The notes under the pieces were generated by a model. That model did not search any database, was not told where the DNA came from, and saw only the letters and a program-made list of their open reading frames with translations. A DNA stretch of 64,000 nt from Bacteroidota bacterium (lineage in GTDB: Bacteria; Bacteroidota; Bacteroidia; Cytophagales; Cyclobacteriaceae), in assembly GCA_018267135.1 (NCBI GenBank), contig JAFDZA010000018.1, positions 62,001 to 126,000 of the forward strand, in the 5' to 3' direction. Positions 1 through 8,555 of the stretch are shown one piece after another (position 1 is the stretch's first letter; each line of letters begins with the position of its first letter). The translations under genes and the position numbers were made by a program.

Positions 1-1
1 C

Positions 2-373
2 GTCTCAGAAAAATTTATCAGTTTAGAAGAGCAAGTGAAAGTAAAGACCGATGTGCTGGTAACTATTTTCGATCAGTGCTTGGAACAGGGTATGCAAACT
101 AAAATTACCAGCGAAGACTACTTAAAAATCTTTGGCGAATCCGGTTCGCTTACAGCCCAGGCGTTGTGGGGAAAATTAACTGAGCGTCTTGCCGGCATCT
201 CTCCTTCATTGGAACCGTGGAAGAAATCAGTTCTGGATACTCTTATCTCCGAAGGCAATCTGGCCGAGCGCATCCGGCATGCCTTAGGTAACGATCCGTC
301 TGAAGAAACCATTAAAAAAATATACCGGCAGTTGTGTGGCTGTCTGGCTCAAAATAAAATGTTTCTGCCCTAA
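2..373 (+). CDS. C-terminal part of a probable carboxylate-amine ligase (GCS2/YbdK-like)
   Basis: The reading frame is open from the first bases of the window to TAA at 371-373, so this is the 3' end of a longer gene whose start lies upstream. A GTG at 35 is unlikely to be the true start. The visible 123 residues are soluble and helical and end in a Cys-containing tail (LCGCLAQNKMFLP). From memory, this tail resembles the C-termini of COG2170 glutamate-cysteine ligase-like (carboxylate-amine ligase) proteins. The catalytic part is outside the window, so the family is tentative. The next gene starts 5 bp downstream, so they are probably co-transcribed. Confidence 0.5.
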   Translation, partial: VSEKFISLEEQVKVKTDVLVTIFDQCLEQGMQTKITSEDYLKIFGESGSLTAQALWGKLTERLAGISPSLEPWKKSVLDTLISEGNLAERIRHALGNDPSEETIKKIYRQLCGCLAQNKMFLP

Positions 374-378
374 CAAAG

Positions 379-1287
379 ATGAACCGGCTGAAAGCATGGA
401 TTAGAAATTTCTTCGGCTTTTCGCAAACCGAAATCAATGCCTTCCTCATCTTGTTACCGCTCATGTTCCTTCTTATTTTTTCCGAGCCGGTGTATCGGTA
501 TTGGTTTGTTCGGCAGCCGCAAGATTTTTCAACCGAAATAAGAGAGCTTGACAGCCTGATGGCCACACTGCAATGGCCCCGAAAAGACAGCCTGGTTCAG
601 AACAACATACCACACCAAAAAATGATTCGGTTTAATCCGAACCAGGTTACAAAAAATGAATTGATCCAGCTTGGATTTAACAACGTAACGGCCAGCCGCC
701 TGATAAACTACCGCAGCCAAGGTGGAAAGTTTTACCAGCGAACTGACTTGCTAAAGATCTACGGCATGGATACGCTCCTGTATCGGAAAATATATTCATA
801 CATTGATTTGCCTGATCAAACACTGGCCAAACCCAACCCCAGGCGGATCCCTCAAGAAAATATTGTTACTAAAAAATTTAATTTAAATCAGGCCGATACC
901 ACACAACTCATAACTGTTTATGGTATCGGGCCGAAGCTTTCCAGGCGCATCATCAGCTACCGGGAAAAACTGGGCGGGTTTATTTCAACCAACCAATTGC
1001 ACGAAGTGTATGGGTTGGACTCGGCCGTCATTCAAGAGCTGAAAAAAAATGTATTTATAGAAAATTTATACGTGCCTCATCAATTAGATATTAATCAGGC
1101 TTCCGAAAAAGAATTAGGGCAGCATCCTTACATCAAATACAAATTGGCCAAAGTAATTTATACATACCGGTTTCAGCACGGAAAATTTAAGTCGGTAGAG
1201 GAACTGAAAAACATCTCCATTCTTGACGAACCCACTTTTAAAAAAATTAAACCTTACCTCACGGTAAATTCAGATTTTGGCAACTGA
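379..1287 (+). CDS. Membrane-anchored helix-hairpin-helix (ComEA-like) protein
   Basis: 302 residues. An N-terminal hydrophobic segment (about residues 20-40) is followed by repeated helix-hairpin-helix units. The clearest has the core VYGIGPKLSRRIISYREKLG, and related units contain LIQLGFNNVTASRLINYR and LGQHPYIKYKLAKVIYTYR. HhH units bind the DNA backbone non-specifically. In ComEA they face the periplasm and capture incoming DNA for transformation. Here three or more units follow one anchor, which is a common Bacteroidota architecture whose role is not firmly established. The gene starts 5 bp after the preceding stop and overlaps the helicase gene by 11 bp, so the three genes look like one transcription unit. 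A DNA-uptake or DNA-processing role is inference. Confidence 0.85.
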   Translation: MNRLKAWIRNFFGFSQTEINAFLILLPLMFLLIFSEPVYRYWFVRQPQDFSTEIRELDSLMATLQWPRKDSLVQNNIPHQKMIRFNPNQVTKNELIQLGFNNVTASRLINYRSQGGKFYQRTDLLKIYGMDTLLYRKIYSYIDLPDQTLAKPNPRRIPQENIVTKKFNLNQADTTQLITVYGIGPKLSRRIISYREKLGGFISTNQLHEVYGLDSAVIQELKKNVFIENLYVPHQLDINQASEKELGQHPYIKYKLAKVIYTYRFQHGKFKSVEELKNISILDEPTFKKIKPYLTVNSDFGN

Positions 1288-4200
1288 TCAAACCAAAAAA
1301 TTATTAACCACTTTTCTGCGGAGGCTTAGCAACCTAAGCAGTAGAAACCGATCGTTACTTTTGCTGAAGCCCTCCGAGGCATTTGTTGACCTCCATCATT
1401 TTAGTTTCCTTAACGGTGTAAAATCATTTCATCTGATCGAGTCGCTACTCAATGAAAAAGACAGCGTATTGTGCCCGGTGGCTGATTCGCGGATGGAGGC
1501 CGCTAACCGGGGTAGTTTGATGTTGAAAAAGCTGCAGCGACACGATCGGTTTTATTTTGACGAGCGTGGTGTTCGCGATCTGCACGTAGGCTGGCCCCTG
1601 GTACGTGGAAAATTTTCTGACAACACTTGTGTGCGGTGCCCGCTGTTGTTTTTTCCGGTAACGATAGAAATCAAAAATGATAAATGGGTATTGGCCTTTC
1701 GTCAGGAAAGCGAAATTACATTCAACAAATCGTTTCTGCTGGCTTATTCTTTTTATAACCAACGACCGGCAGACGAAGGGTTGCTCAACCAATCGTTTGA
1801 TGAGATGGACCGAGAGGCTACTTCATTTATCACATCTCTTTACCGGTTGCTCGATAGCAGTTTGGTAGAATTAAATTTTAATACGGATTTGTTCAGCCCC
1901 TTACTTACCCCTTTTGCTTCGTTTACAAAAAAGGAATTTGATGAAACCCATCGCACAGGCGAACTGAAATTATTTCCGGAAGCCGTACTGGGGTTATTTC
2001 CTCAGGCAGGTTCTACGCTGGTGCCGGATTATCACCACCTCATTAAGGAAGATACATTTACCGACCTCGAAGCATTTTTTTCTCGCTACTCACCTGTATC
2101 ATCTCCTTCTAATCGTTTTATTTCTACCGTGCGTGAAGAAAAAGTATATTCTATTTTTCCAGCCGATATTTGGCAAGAAAACGCACTGAAGGCTTCAAAG
2201 CTCGGCCATTCGCTGGTCGTGCAAGGTCCGCCCGGTACCGGCAAATCGCAACTCATTGCCAACCTCATCAGCGATGGTATGGCCAACGGCAAACGTATAT
2301 TGCTGGTGTGCCAGAAGAAAGTGGCACTGGAAGTGGTTTACAACCGGCTGAAAGAAAAAAATCTGGAAAAATTTCTGGCGCTGGTGCATGATTTTAAGAA
2401 CGACCGAGCCGGCCTGTTTCAAAAAATTGCCGAACAGATTAACCGAACAGACGAATATAAGGCCAGCAGTATTACCTTCGATGCAATTCAGCTCGACCGG
2501 AAGTTTCTTCAGGTAAGCAAGCGCATAGATCAGATTGCCGAAGAGCTTGAGCACTTTCGCAGTGTGTTGTTTGACGAAAGCGAATGTGGCCGTAGTATTA
2601 AAGAACTGTACTTGCAATCCTCACCGGCTCATGCCTTCATCTCTTTAACGCACGAATATTTCCATTTTAAATACAACCACCTCGGGGCATTTCAGCAAAA
2701 GCTGAAACAGTATATTTTTTATGCCCAACAATTTGATCACACCGATTATGTACTGAAAAACAGAGTCTCTTTTGCCCGATTCACCATAGGCGATTTGCCC
2801 CGGCTCCATCAATCTATAGACGAAGTATTTGCTACGGTAGAAGAAACAAAAAACAACCTGGCAAAAATACTGGGACTCACGCCCGACTGGGAGCTGCTTC
2901 ACCGATTATATCCTGCCACGGATGCCGTAAAAGAAGTTGTACACTTACTTCAGGATGAATCCGTTTTTTTATATGTCAAAAAAATGCTGCCTTACAAAAG
3001 TGTTGAAACCAACTCGCTTTGGTTATCGAATCTGGAGCGGATGATGAATGATTGCTTCCGGCACGAAGGGGTGGAAGCATCGGTGGCTTCGTCTATGTTG
3101 GGGCATTTTCAAAAAGCCTTGCACCGGGCCATGAAAGCGCGGAAAGGAGCCTGGGGCTGGCTGCGGTGGCAATTATTTTCCAAAGACAAAGTACTTATTA
3201 CACGGGCGCTGGTTTCTAACGGGCTAACAAGCAGCAAAGAAGATTTTATAATACTGGAAAAGAAATTAGACCAACGGCTAAATCTGGAACACAACCTGGC
3301 GAAGTTGAGAGCCAAGGGCTGGCTGGTTAATACCCCGGTTTCATTTCAAAAACAAGATTTTGAAAATTGGTTTCGCGATCAACAAAAAGCCATCCGGGCA
3401 AAACAAGTTTTCAATTCAATCCGGGGATTAAAAAATATTATTAACCCAGTTCACTTTTCACATTCTGAATGTATCTGGCGTTTACAAAATCTGATAAATG
3501 CGCTCCGTTTTTTAGAATCAAAACTGAAATGGTGGGCAACTTGCTTATCGGGCAAACAAATAGAGTTACTGGCCACCGATAAAAATTCGGCTGCGGTCTT
3601 TCAATCTGCTCTGCAATCTGACTTTGACTCGCTCTGCGAGTTTGACAAACTACTCCATTCATTTTCAGATACCGAACTGGCCATCTTAAAAAAACTAAAA
3701 GAAAAAACATCTGATCAGCAAGAGTGGCCTTCCCTTTTTTTAAATAGTCTGGCGTTGAGTTGGATCAATCACATCGAAACAAAACATCCGGAGTTGCGAA
3801 TAGTATCATCCGGAAAAATACAACGGTTAGAAAACGAACTTCAAGATGAAATTATAACCAAACAGGCACTAAGTGCTGAAATTTTATTGCTGCGTGCCCG
3901 CGAGCGCATCATTTCCGACCTCGCCTTTAACCGACTAAACAACCGCGTTACCTACCGCGATTTACTACATCAAACCACTAAGAAGAAAAAAAGCTGGCCC
4001 ATACGAAAAATCGTTACGGAGTTTGAAGAAGAAGTGTTTAAGCTATTGCCGTGCTGGATGGCCTCACCCGAAACAGTAAGCGCTGTTTTTCCGATGAAAG
4101 AAATTTTCGATCTCGTTATTTTCGATGAAGCCTCTCAGTGTTTTGCCGAGCGGGGTATTCCGGCATTGTATCGTGGCAAACAAGCCCTTATTGCGGGCGA

Positions 4201-5254
4201 CAACCGGCAATTGCGGCCTGGCGATTTTTATCAAGCCCGGTGGCAGGAGGAAGATTGGGAAGAGCCCGATGCCGAAGTAGAATCGCTTCTGGAATTGGGT
4301 GAGCGGTATCTTCTTTCGCTCCAGCTAAACGGCCACTACCGAAGCCGGTCGATCGAGTTAATTCATTTTTCAAATCATTTTTTTTACAACAACAAGCTCG
4401 TGATGCTCCCCAACTTTCATCAGTTAAATCAACAAGAAGCTGCCATAGATTACCTGAAAGTAAATGGCGTGTGGGAAAACCAGACAAACCGGGCCGAGGC
4501 CGAGGCCATCGTTGATTTGGTTTTTGCTATTCAACATAAACAGCCTGAAAAAGAAATCGGCATCATCACATTTAACGCGCCTCAGCAAAACCTGATTCAG
4601 GATGTGCTCGAAGAATACCCAAACAAACCCGCGCGTTACATTCCTGAAAATATATTTGTGAAAAACATAGAAAACGTGCAGGGCGATGAACGCGATATTA
4701 TTATTTTTTCGATAGGGTATGCCCCCGATAAAGAAGGGAACCTGCGGGCACAGTTTGGCAGCCTGAATCAATCAGGCGGAGAAAACCGGTTGAATGTGGC
4801 CATCAGCCGGGCACGCGAAAAAATAATAGTTGTAGCCAGTCTAGAGCCTGAAGAACTAGACGTGGCCCACACGCTGAACCAAGGCCCTAAATTACTGAAA
4901 AGCTATTTGCAGTACGCAAAGGAAGTCTCTACTAAAAACACACAGCCATTGATTCCTGCAAAATCAACAACCGGGTTTTCGCAGCAATTAAAAAATAAAA
5001 TCTTGACTGCGCCAATGGGGAAAGAATGGGTTGAAAATAAATTTCCATGGCAAGATCTCACCCGCTGCCAGGATGGGCTCGTTCAGCTGGCTTTATTTAC
5101 CGATGACCAACTTTATTTTGAAAGTTTATCGTCTAAAGCCGACCATGCCCTTACTCCCTTATTGCTAAAAATAAAAAAATGGCCTTACCAAAGGGTGTAT
5201 AGCCGGAATTATTGGGTAAATCCAAAAAAATTTTGGAGTGATCTGAATAGCTAA
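1277..5254 (+). CDS. Large superfamily 1 helicase (DUF4011/Dna2-Nam7-like AAA domains)
   Basis: 1325 residues, beginning at a TTG that overlaps the previous stop by 11 bp. An N-terminal segment (RNRSLLLL, about residues 20-30) resembles the DUF4011 region. Walker A is GPPGTGKSQ (Lys323) and Walker B is FDEASQ (Asp950-Glu951). Further SF1 motifs are LNGHYRSRS, NVQGDERDIIIFS and LNVAISRARE, which give an AAA_11/AAA_12 (Upf1/Dna2-like) core. About 625 residues separate motif I from motif II, a very long insertion. The C-terminal 80 residues (SRNYWVN near the end) resemble the tail found after such helicases, but I see no clear nuclease motif. The family acts in nucleic-acid unwinding, and several members sit in phage-defence loci. 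That role is not demonstrated here. Confidence 0.88.
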   Translation: MATDQTKKLLTTFLRRLSNLSSRNRSLLLLKPSEAFVDLHHFSFLNGVKSFHLIESLLNEKDSVLCPVADSRMEAANRGSLMLKKLQRHDRFYFDERGVRDLHVGWPLVRGKFSDNTCVRCPLLFFPVTIEIKNDKWVLAFRQESEITFNKSFLLAYSFYNQRPADEGLLNQSFDEMDREATSFITSLYRLLDSSLVELNFNTDLFSPLLTPFASFTKKEFDETHRTGELKLFPEAVLGLFPQAGSTLVPDYHHLIKEDTFTDLEAFFSRYSPVSSPSNRFISTVREEKVYSIFPADIWQENALKASKLGHSLVVQGPPGTGKSQLIANLISDGMANGKRILLVCQKKVALEVVYNRLKEKNLEKFLALVHDFKNDRAGLFQKIAEQINRTDEYKASSITFDAIQLDRKFLQVSKRIDQIAEELEHFRSVLFDESECGRSIKELYLQSSPAHAFISLTHEYFHFKYNHLGAFQQKLKQYIFYAQQFDHTDYVLKNRVSFARFTIGDLPRLHQSIDEVFATVEETKNNLAKILGLTPDWELLHRLYPATDAVKEVVHLLQDESVFLYVKKMLPYKSVETNSLWLSNLERMMNDCFRHEGVEASVASSMLGHFQKALHRAMKARKGAWGWLRWQLFSKDKVLITRALVSNGLTSSKEDFIILEKKLDQRLNLEHNLAKLRAKGWLVNTPVSFQKQDFENWFRDQQKAIRAKQVFNSIRGLKNIINPVHFSHSECIWRLQNLINALRFLESKLKWWATCLSGKQIELLATDKNSAAVFQSALQSDFDSLCEFDKLLHSFSDTELAILKKLKEKTSDQQEWPSLFLNSLALSWINHIETKHPELRIVSSGKIQRLENELQDEIITKQALSAEILLLRARERIISDLAFNRLNNRVTYRDLLHQTTKKKKSWPIRKIVTEFEEEVFKLLPCWMASPETVSAVFPMKEIFDLVIFDEASQCFAERGIPALYRGKQALIAGDNRQLRPGDFYQARWQEEDWEEPDAEVESLLELGERYLLSLQLNGHYRSRSIELIHFSNHFFYNNKLVMLPNFHQLNQQEAAIDYLKVNGVWENQTNRAEAEAIVDLVFAIQHKQPEKEIGIITFNAPQQNLIQDVLEEYPNKPARYIPENIFVKNIENVQGDERDIIIFSIGYAPDKEGNLRAQFGSLNQSGGENRLNVAISRAREKIIVVASLEPEELDVAHTLNQGPKLLKSYLQYAKEVSTKNTQPLIPAKSTTGFSQQLKNKILTAPMGKEWVENKFPWQDLTRCQDGLVQLALFTDDQLYFESLSSKADHALTPLLLKIKKWPYQRVYSRNYWVNPKKFWSDLNS

Positions 5255-5262
5255 CCCCTGCG

Positions 5263-5460
5263 CTACCGCTTCTTTTTGTGCCAAATTAAAAATGTATTGG
5301 TTAACAAAAGTAACGCTAACGCAATGTAAGATACTTTTTCAGGAAGGGTTCCTCGAAATCTTTCGTTTATCCCATTATACGTTCCCCACAAAATAAAAAG
5401 AATATTACCCACCACTGCGCCTCCGGAAAGTAACCCGGTTATAGAAAATCTCTTTTTCAT
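5263..5460 (-). CDS. Small two-helix membrane protein, unknown function
   Basis: 65 residues with a basic N-terminus, two hydrophobic stretches (about residues 8-27 and 43-60) and a Lys/Arg-rich end (WHKKKR), which fits a two-pass inner-membrane protein. It converges on the helicase gene with an 8-bp gap, and it lies just upstream of the minus-strand transporter gene's stop. I do not recognise a family. The start MKKRFSIT has a typical positively charged N-terminus. The gene could be spurious, but its composition is protein-like and no longer alternative exists. Confidence 0.55.
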   Translation of the reverse strand: MKKRFSITGLLSGGAVVGNILFILWGTYNGINERFRGTLPEKVSYIALALLLLTNTFLIWHKKKR

Positions 5461-5513
5461 CTATTGCCTTAATTAATTTCATTTTTTATGGCACTGAATT
5501 CACTCCTTCGGTT

Positions 5514-6683
5514 TTAGAAAGACAAACCTCGCACCGCCATATACCCCATAATGATAACCACTATTGCCCCGATAGCAATAAGCCAGCGTGGGTGTTTATA
5601 GCTGCCCAGCAAATCACTTCGGAAAGAAGCCAGCAAAATAATAGCCAGCGAAAAGGGCAAGATCAATCCATTAATAGCTCCGGCTGCAATTAGTAATTTT
5701 ACAGGTTCGCCTACGATTAAAAAAATAACAGCCGAGAAAAGGATAAAACCGATAATAATAGGTTGAAAATATTTTTCTATTTTTTTATGAGACGACCGTA
5801 TAAACGAGACTGATGTAAAGGCCGAGCCCACCACCGAAGTAATGGCGGCACTCCACAGCACTAACCCAAAAATACGGTAGCCTACTACCCCGGCTGCGCT
5901 TTCAAAAACCACCGCAGCCGGGTTTTGATGACCCAGCGAAATACCTTGCCACACAATACCCAAGGCAGCTAAAAACAAAATGGTGCGCATAACCGATGCA
6001 ATGAGAATGGCTGAAACCGAACTTTTGGAAATTCGGTTTATATTTTCTTCTCCCGAAATTCCCGCTTCCAGCAACCGGTGAACCCCGGCAAAACTGATAT
6101 ACCCGCCCACGGTGCCACCCACAATTGTTAAAATGACCAGTTCATCTATTCGATCGGGGAAAAAAGATTTCACAACGGCCTCTGCCACGGGCGGGTGCGA
6201 TTCAAAAGCTACCCACAAAGTAAGTCCAATCATTACAAAGCCAAGCACCTTAGTAAATATATCCAGTGCCCTGCCAACTTCTTTAACCGAAAAAATAATG
6301 ACAGCAATACCCGTACTAAGAATAGCTCCGGTTGCTACGCTACAGCCGGTTAACACTTGCAGCCCCAAACCTGCACCAGCTATGTTGCCAATGTTAAATG
6401 CCAGCCCTCCCAAAAAAATCATACCCGACAAAATATAGCCTGCCCCGGGAAAAACCCGGTTGGCCAAATCTTGAGCATAGAGTTTACTCGCGCCCACCAG
6501 CCGCCAGATGTTTAGCTGTGCGCCCATGTCGAGCAGAATGGAAATTAAAATCACAAAACCAAAACTCCCTTTAAGCCGCTCGGTAAAAGTGGTAGTTTGA
6601 GTAATGAATCCGGGCCCGATAGCCGAAGTGGCCATAAGGAAAGCAGCACCCGCCAAAGGTCCGGATAAAAAATTTTTTTTCAT
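5514..6683 (-). CDS. NRAMP-family transporter-like protein (YcsG type)
   Basis: 389 residues and about 11 hydrophobic segments. The N-terminal TSAIGPGFITQTTTF is the NRAMP-like first helix (compare GPG in MntH). YcsG-type members of this family lie with pxpA/pxpB/pxpC in many bacteria, as in Bacillus subtilis. They probably import something other than divalent metals, and uptake of 5-oxoproline or a related acid is a reasonable guess. The gene lies 23 bp downstream of pxpA on the same strand, so the two are co-transcribed. The substrate is inferred from neighbourhood only. Confidence 0.82.
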   Translation of the reverse strand: MKKNFLSGPLAGAAFLMATSAIGPGFITQTTTFTERLKGSFGFVILISILLDMGAQLNIWRLVGASKLYAQDLANRVFPGAGYILSGMIFLGGLAFNIGNIAGAGLGLQVLTGCSVATGAILSTGIAVIIFSVKEVGRALDIFTKVLGFVMIGLTLWVAFESHPPVAEAVVKSFFPDRIDELVILTIVGGTVGGYISFAGVHRLLEAGISGEENINRISKSSVSAILIASVMRTILFLAALGIVWQGISLGHQNPAAVVFESAAGVVGYRIFGLVLWSAAITSVVGSAFTSVSFIRSSHKKIEKYFQPIIIGFILFSAVIFLIVGEPVKLLIAAGAINGLILPFSLAIILLASFRSDLLGSYKHPRWLIAIGAIVVIIMGYMAVRGLSF

Positions 6684-6706
6684 GGTGTTGATCTGATTTT
6701 TATGGT

Positions 6707-7456
6707 TCAGGTTAAAGTTTGGATTTGCACTCCTTCGCTCATTAACCCGTTATAGATAAGTTGAGCCAGTGCCAACGCTTGTGGGCCGTCTCCATGCAGG
6801 CAGAGGGTGTCGGCTGGCAGAGAAACATAGCAACCGGTAATATCGCAAACTTTATTTTTGGTAACCAGATCAATAACCTGCTGTAACACTTGCCGGGGAT
6901 TGCTGATAAGGGCATGAGGTTGTGTGCGGGGCGTAAGCGAGCCATCGGGCTGATACGTGCGGTCGGCAAATACTTCATGAGCTGTTTTTAAGTTTAACTT
7001 TTGCGCCTCGGCAATCATTACACTTTGGGCTAAGCCATACAAAATTAATTGGCTATTAAATTCTTTGATGGCCTTGGCAATAGCCTGAGCCAGCCCAACC
7101 TCTTTAGCCGCCATATTGTAGAGTGCTCCGTGTGGTTTTACATGATGAAGGTGAGTGCCGAAAGACTCGGCTATTTTGTTGATCCGGTAAAGCTGATCGG
7201 TTACCAGTAGCATTACTTCGGAGGGCGAAAGCTGCATATTCGTTCGGCCAAAGTTTTTTCGATCGGGAAAAGAGGGGTGTGCCCCCACCGCTACCCCATG
7301 TTGCAGGCAAAGATCTATCACATACTTCATCTCATCTTCATCGCCTGCATGATACCCACAGGCAATATTGGCCGAGCTGATCCAGGGCATCAGGGCCGAA
7401 TCGTTTCCGGTGCCTTCGCCTAAATCGCAGTTGATGTCCACCCTATGGCTATTCAT
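6707..7456 (-). CDS. pxpA: 5-oxoprolinase subunit A (LamB/YcsF family)
   Basis: 249 residues, the normal family length. It begins with the diagnostic INCDLGEG motif and carries ANIACGYHAGDE, AVGAHPSFPDR, VKPHGALYN and FADRTYQPDG, all hallmarks of the LamB/YcsF fold. PxpA works with the PxpB-PxpC pair to hydrolyse 5-oxoproline (pyroglutamate) to glutamate with ATP, in the cytoplasm. Unusually, pxpA is separated from pxpC/pxpB by two plus-strand genes. Only 7 bp upstream of its ATG is the end of a short open frame that matches the pxpC tail (see 7464-7544). Confidence 0.95.
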   Translation of the reverse strand: MNSHRVDINCDLGEGTGNDSALMPWISSANIACGYHAGDEDEMKYVIDLCLQHGVAVGAHPSFPDRKNFGRTNMQLSPSEVMLLVTDQLYRINKIAESFGTHLHHVKPHGALYNMAAKEVGLAQAIAKAIKEFNSQLILYGLAQSVMIAEAQKLNLKTAHEVFADRTYQPDGSLTPRTQPHALISNPRQVLQQVIDLVTKNKVCDITGCYVSLPADTLCLHGDGPQALALAQLIYNGLMSEGVQIQTLT

Positions 7457-7463
7457 GGTTTGT

Positions 7464-7544
7464 TTAATTTAGAGATGGAAGGTGGCAACTTTGTTTCAAT
7501 TCGGCAAGATTGTGGTAAAAGGCGATGGTAATGGGTGTGGCCAT
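7464..7544 (-). pseudogene. Remnant carrying a copy of the pxpC 3' end
   Basis: On the minus strand a 26-codon frame ends in LAELKQSCHLPSLN then TAA, 7 bp before the pxpA ATG. The intact pxpC ends LAELKHSCHLQLSLMR. At DNA level 7478-7508 matches 9732-9762 over 31 bp with about three mismatches and one gap. The simplest reading is that pxpC once ended here, directly ahead of pxpA, before the two DUF2157 genes arrived. Similarity stops at both edges of the 31-bp block, so it is only a tail fragment. It is not proposed as a functional gene. Confidence 0.5.
7478..7508. repeat. 31-bp imperfect direct repeat, left copy
   Basis: The left copy has a 32-base core beginning GGAAGGTGGCAAC and ending AATTCGGCAAG. 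The right copy at 9732-9762 begins GGAGGTGGCAGC and ends the same way. The pair brackets the two DUF2157 genes exactly, as expected for a duplication or recombination scar. Confidence 0.65.
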
Positions 7545-7586
7545 AAACTGAATCTATCTTGATTCGTATATTGGAAATAATTTAGA

Positions 7587-8555
7587 ATGTATTCTATGAA
7601 AACGGACACCCTCCACGAACTTCGCTCGAAAGGATTGCTGGATGCCTCACCCTTTGAGAAAATTGAGGCCGTCTATTCCAAAAAAGTATTTTCTGTCTTT
7701 TATGAAATACGAACCATTCTTTATTTAGGGGTTCTTCTATTTAGCTCCGGCATCGGTCTTCTTATTTATAAAAATATTGGGCAGATGGGGCATTATGTAA
7801 GTTTATTTTTACTCTGCATGACCACCCTCGGTTGTTTTTATTATATGTTTAAAAACAGGTTGGCTTATTCTAACCAGGACGTAAAATCGCCTACCCCTTA
7901 TTACGATTATGTAGTATTGCTGGGGTGTTTACTTTTTATCAGTGTGTTAGGCTATGCGCAGTTTCTTTTTGGTTTTTTGGATGAATCCATTCAGGAGGTA
8001 ACGCTCTTTACTTCGGTGTTTTTCTTTTTTATGGCCTACCGGTTTGATCATACCGGAGTGCTTTCGCTTGCCATCACGGCCTTGGCTTCTTTTTGGGGGC
8101 TCCGTGTTTCTCCTCAGCAATGGAGCAGCGGTGAACTGATTTCGCACGCTAATTTAAAAGTGGCCGCTCTTATTTTTGGAATGACGGCTTCGCTTATCGC
8201 AGTTATACTTGATAAGAAAAAAATAAAGACTCACTTTACTTTTACCTACCTAAACTTCTGTTGCTTAATTTTTTTTACCGGAGCCATAGCAGGCGTTTTT
8301 AGCTCATCAGAAAATAACCTTTTCATCCTAGCCACTTACCTGGGGTGCGCAGGGGCAGTGTATTTAGCGTTTTTAAAAAAATCATTTCTGTTTTTATTGT
8401 ATGCCTTTGTGATGGGATACATCGTTACTACCTATTTAATGGCTGACTTAATTTTGAAAAACTCGGTGCTATGGTTTTTTTATTTAATTGTTTCGTGTGC
8501 CGGTTTGGTCTGGTTTATCATTCGTTACAAAAATTTTTTTAAACGCCACGCATGA
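7587..8555 (+). CDS. DUF2157-like multi-pass membrane protein
   Basis: 322 residues. A soluble N-terminal 45 residues (LHELRSKGLLDASPFEKIEA, a short winged-helix-like segment typical of DUF2157) precede about nine hydrophobic helices. An alternative start lies three codons in (ATG at 7596). Its stop overlaps the next ATG (ATGA), so translation of the two is coupled. The function of the family is unknown. The pair lies on the opposite strand to the oxoprolinase genes around it and probably has its own promoter in 7510-7586, although I see no clean -7 box there. Confidence 0.8.
   Translation: MYSMKTDTLHELRSKGLLDASPFEKIEAVYSKKVFSVFYEIRTILYLGVLLFSSGIGLLIYKNIGQMGHYVSLFLLCMTTLGCFYYMFKNRLAYSNQDVKSPTPYYDYVVLLGCLLFISVLGYAQFLFGFLDESIQEVTLFTSVFFFFMAYRFDHTGVLSLAITALASFWGLRVSPQQWSSGELISHANLKVAALIFGMTASLIAVILDKKKIKTHFTFTYLNFCCLIFFTGAIAGVFSSSENNLFILATYLGCAGAVYLAFLKKSFLFLLYAFVMGYIVTTYLMADLILKNSVLWFFYLIVSCAGLVWFIIRYKNFFKRHA

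Noticed and set aside
2195..2617. A 140-codon minus-strand ORF inside the helicase gene
   Set aside because: It is antisense to the conserved Walker A region; no start context or family resemblance.
6112..6438. A 108-codon plus-strand ORF inside the NRAMP-like gene
   Set aside because: It is antisense to a well-supported gene and has the skewed composition of a shadow frame.
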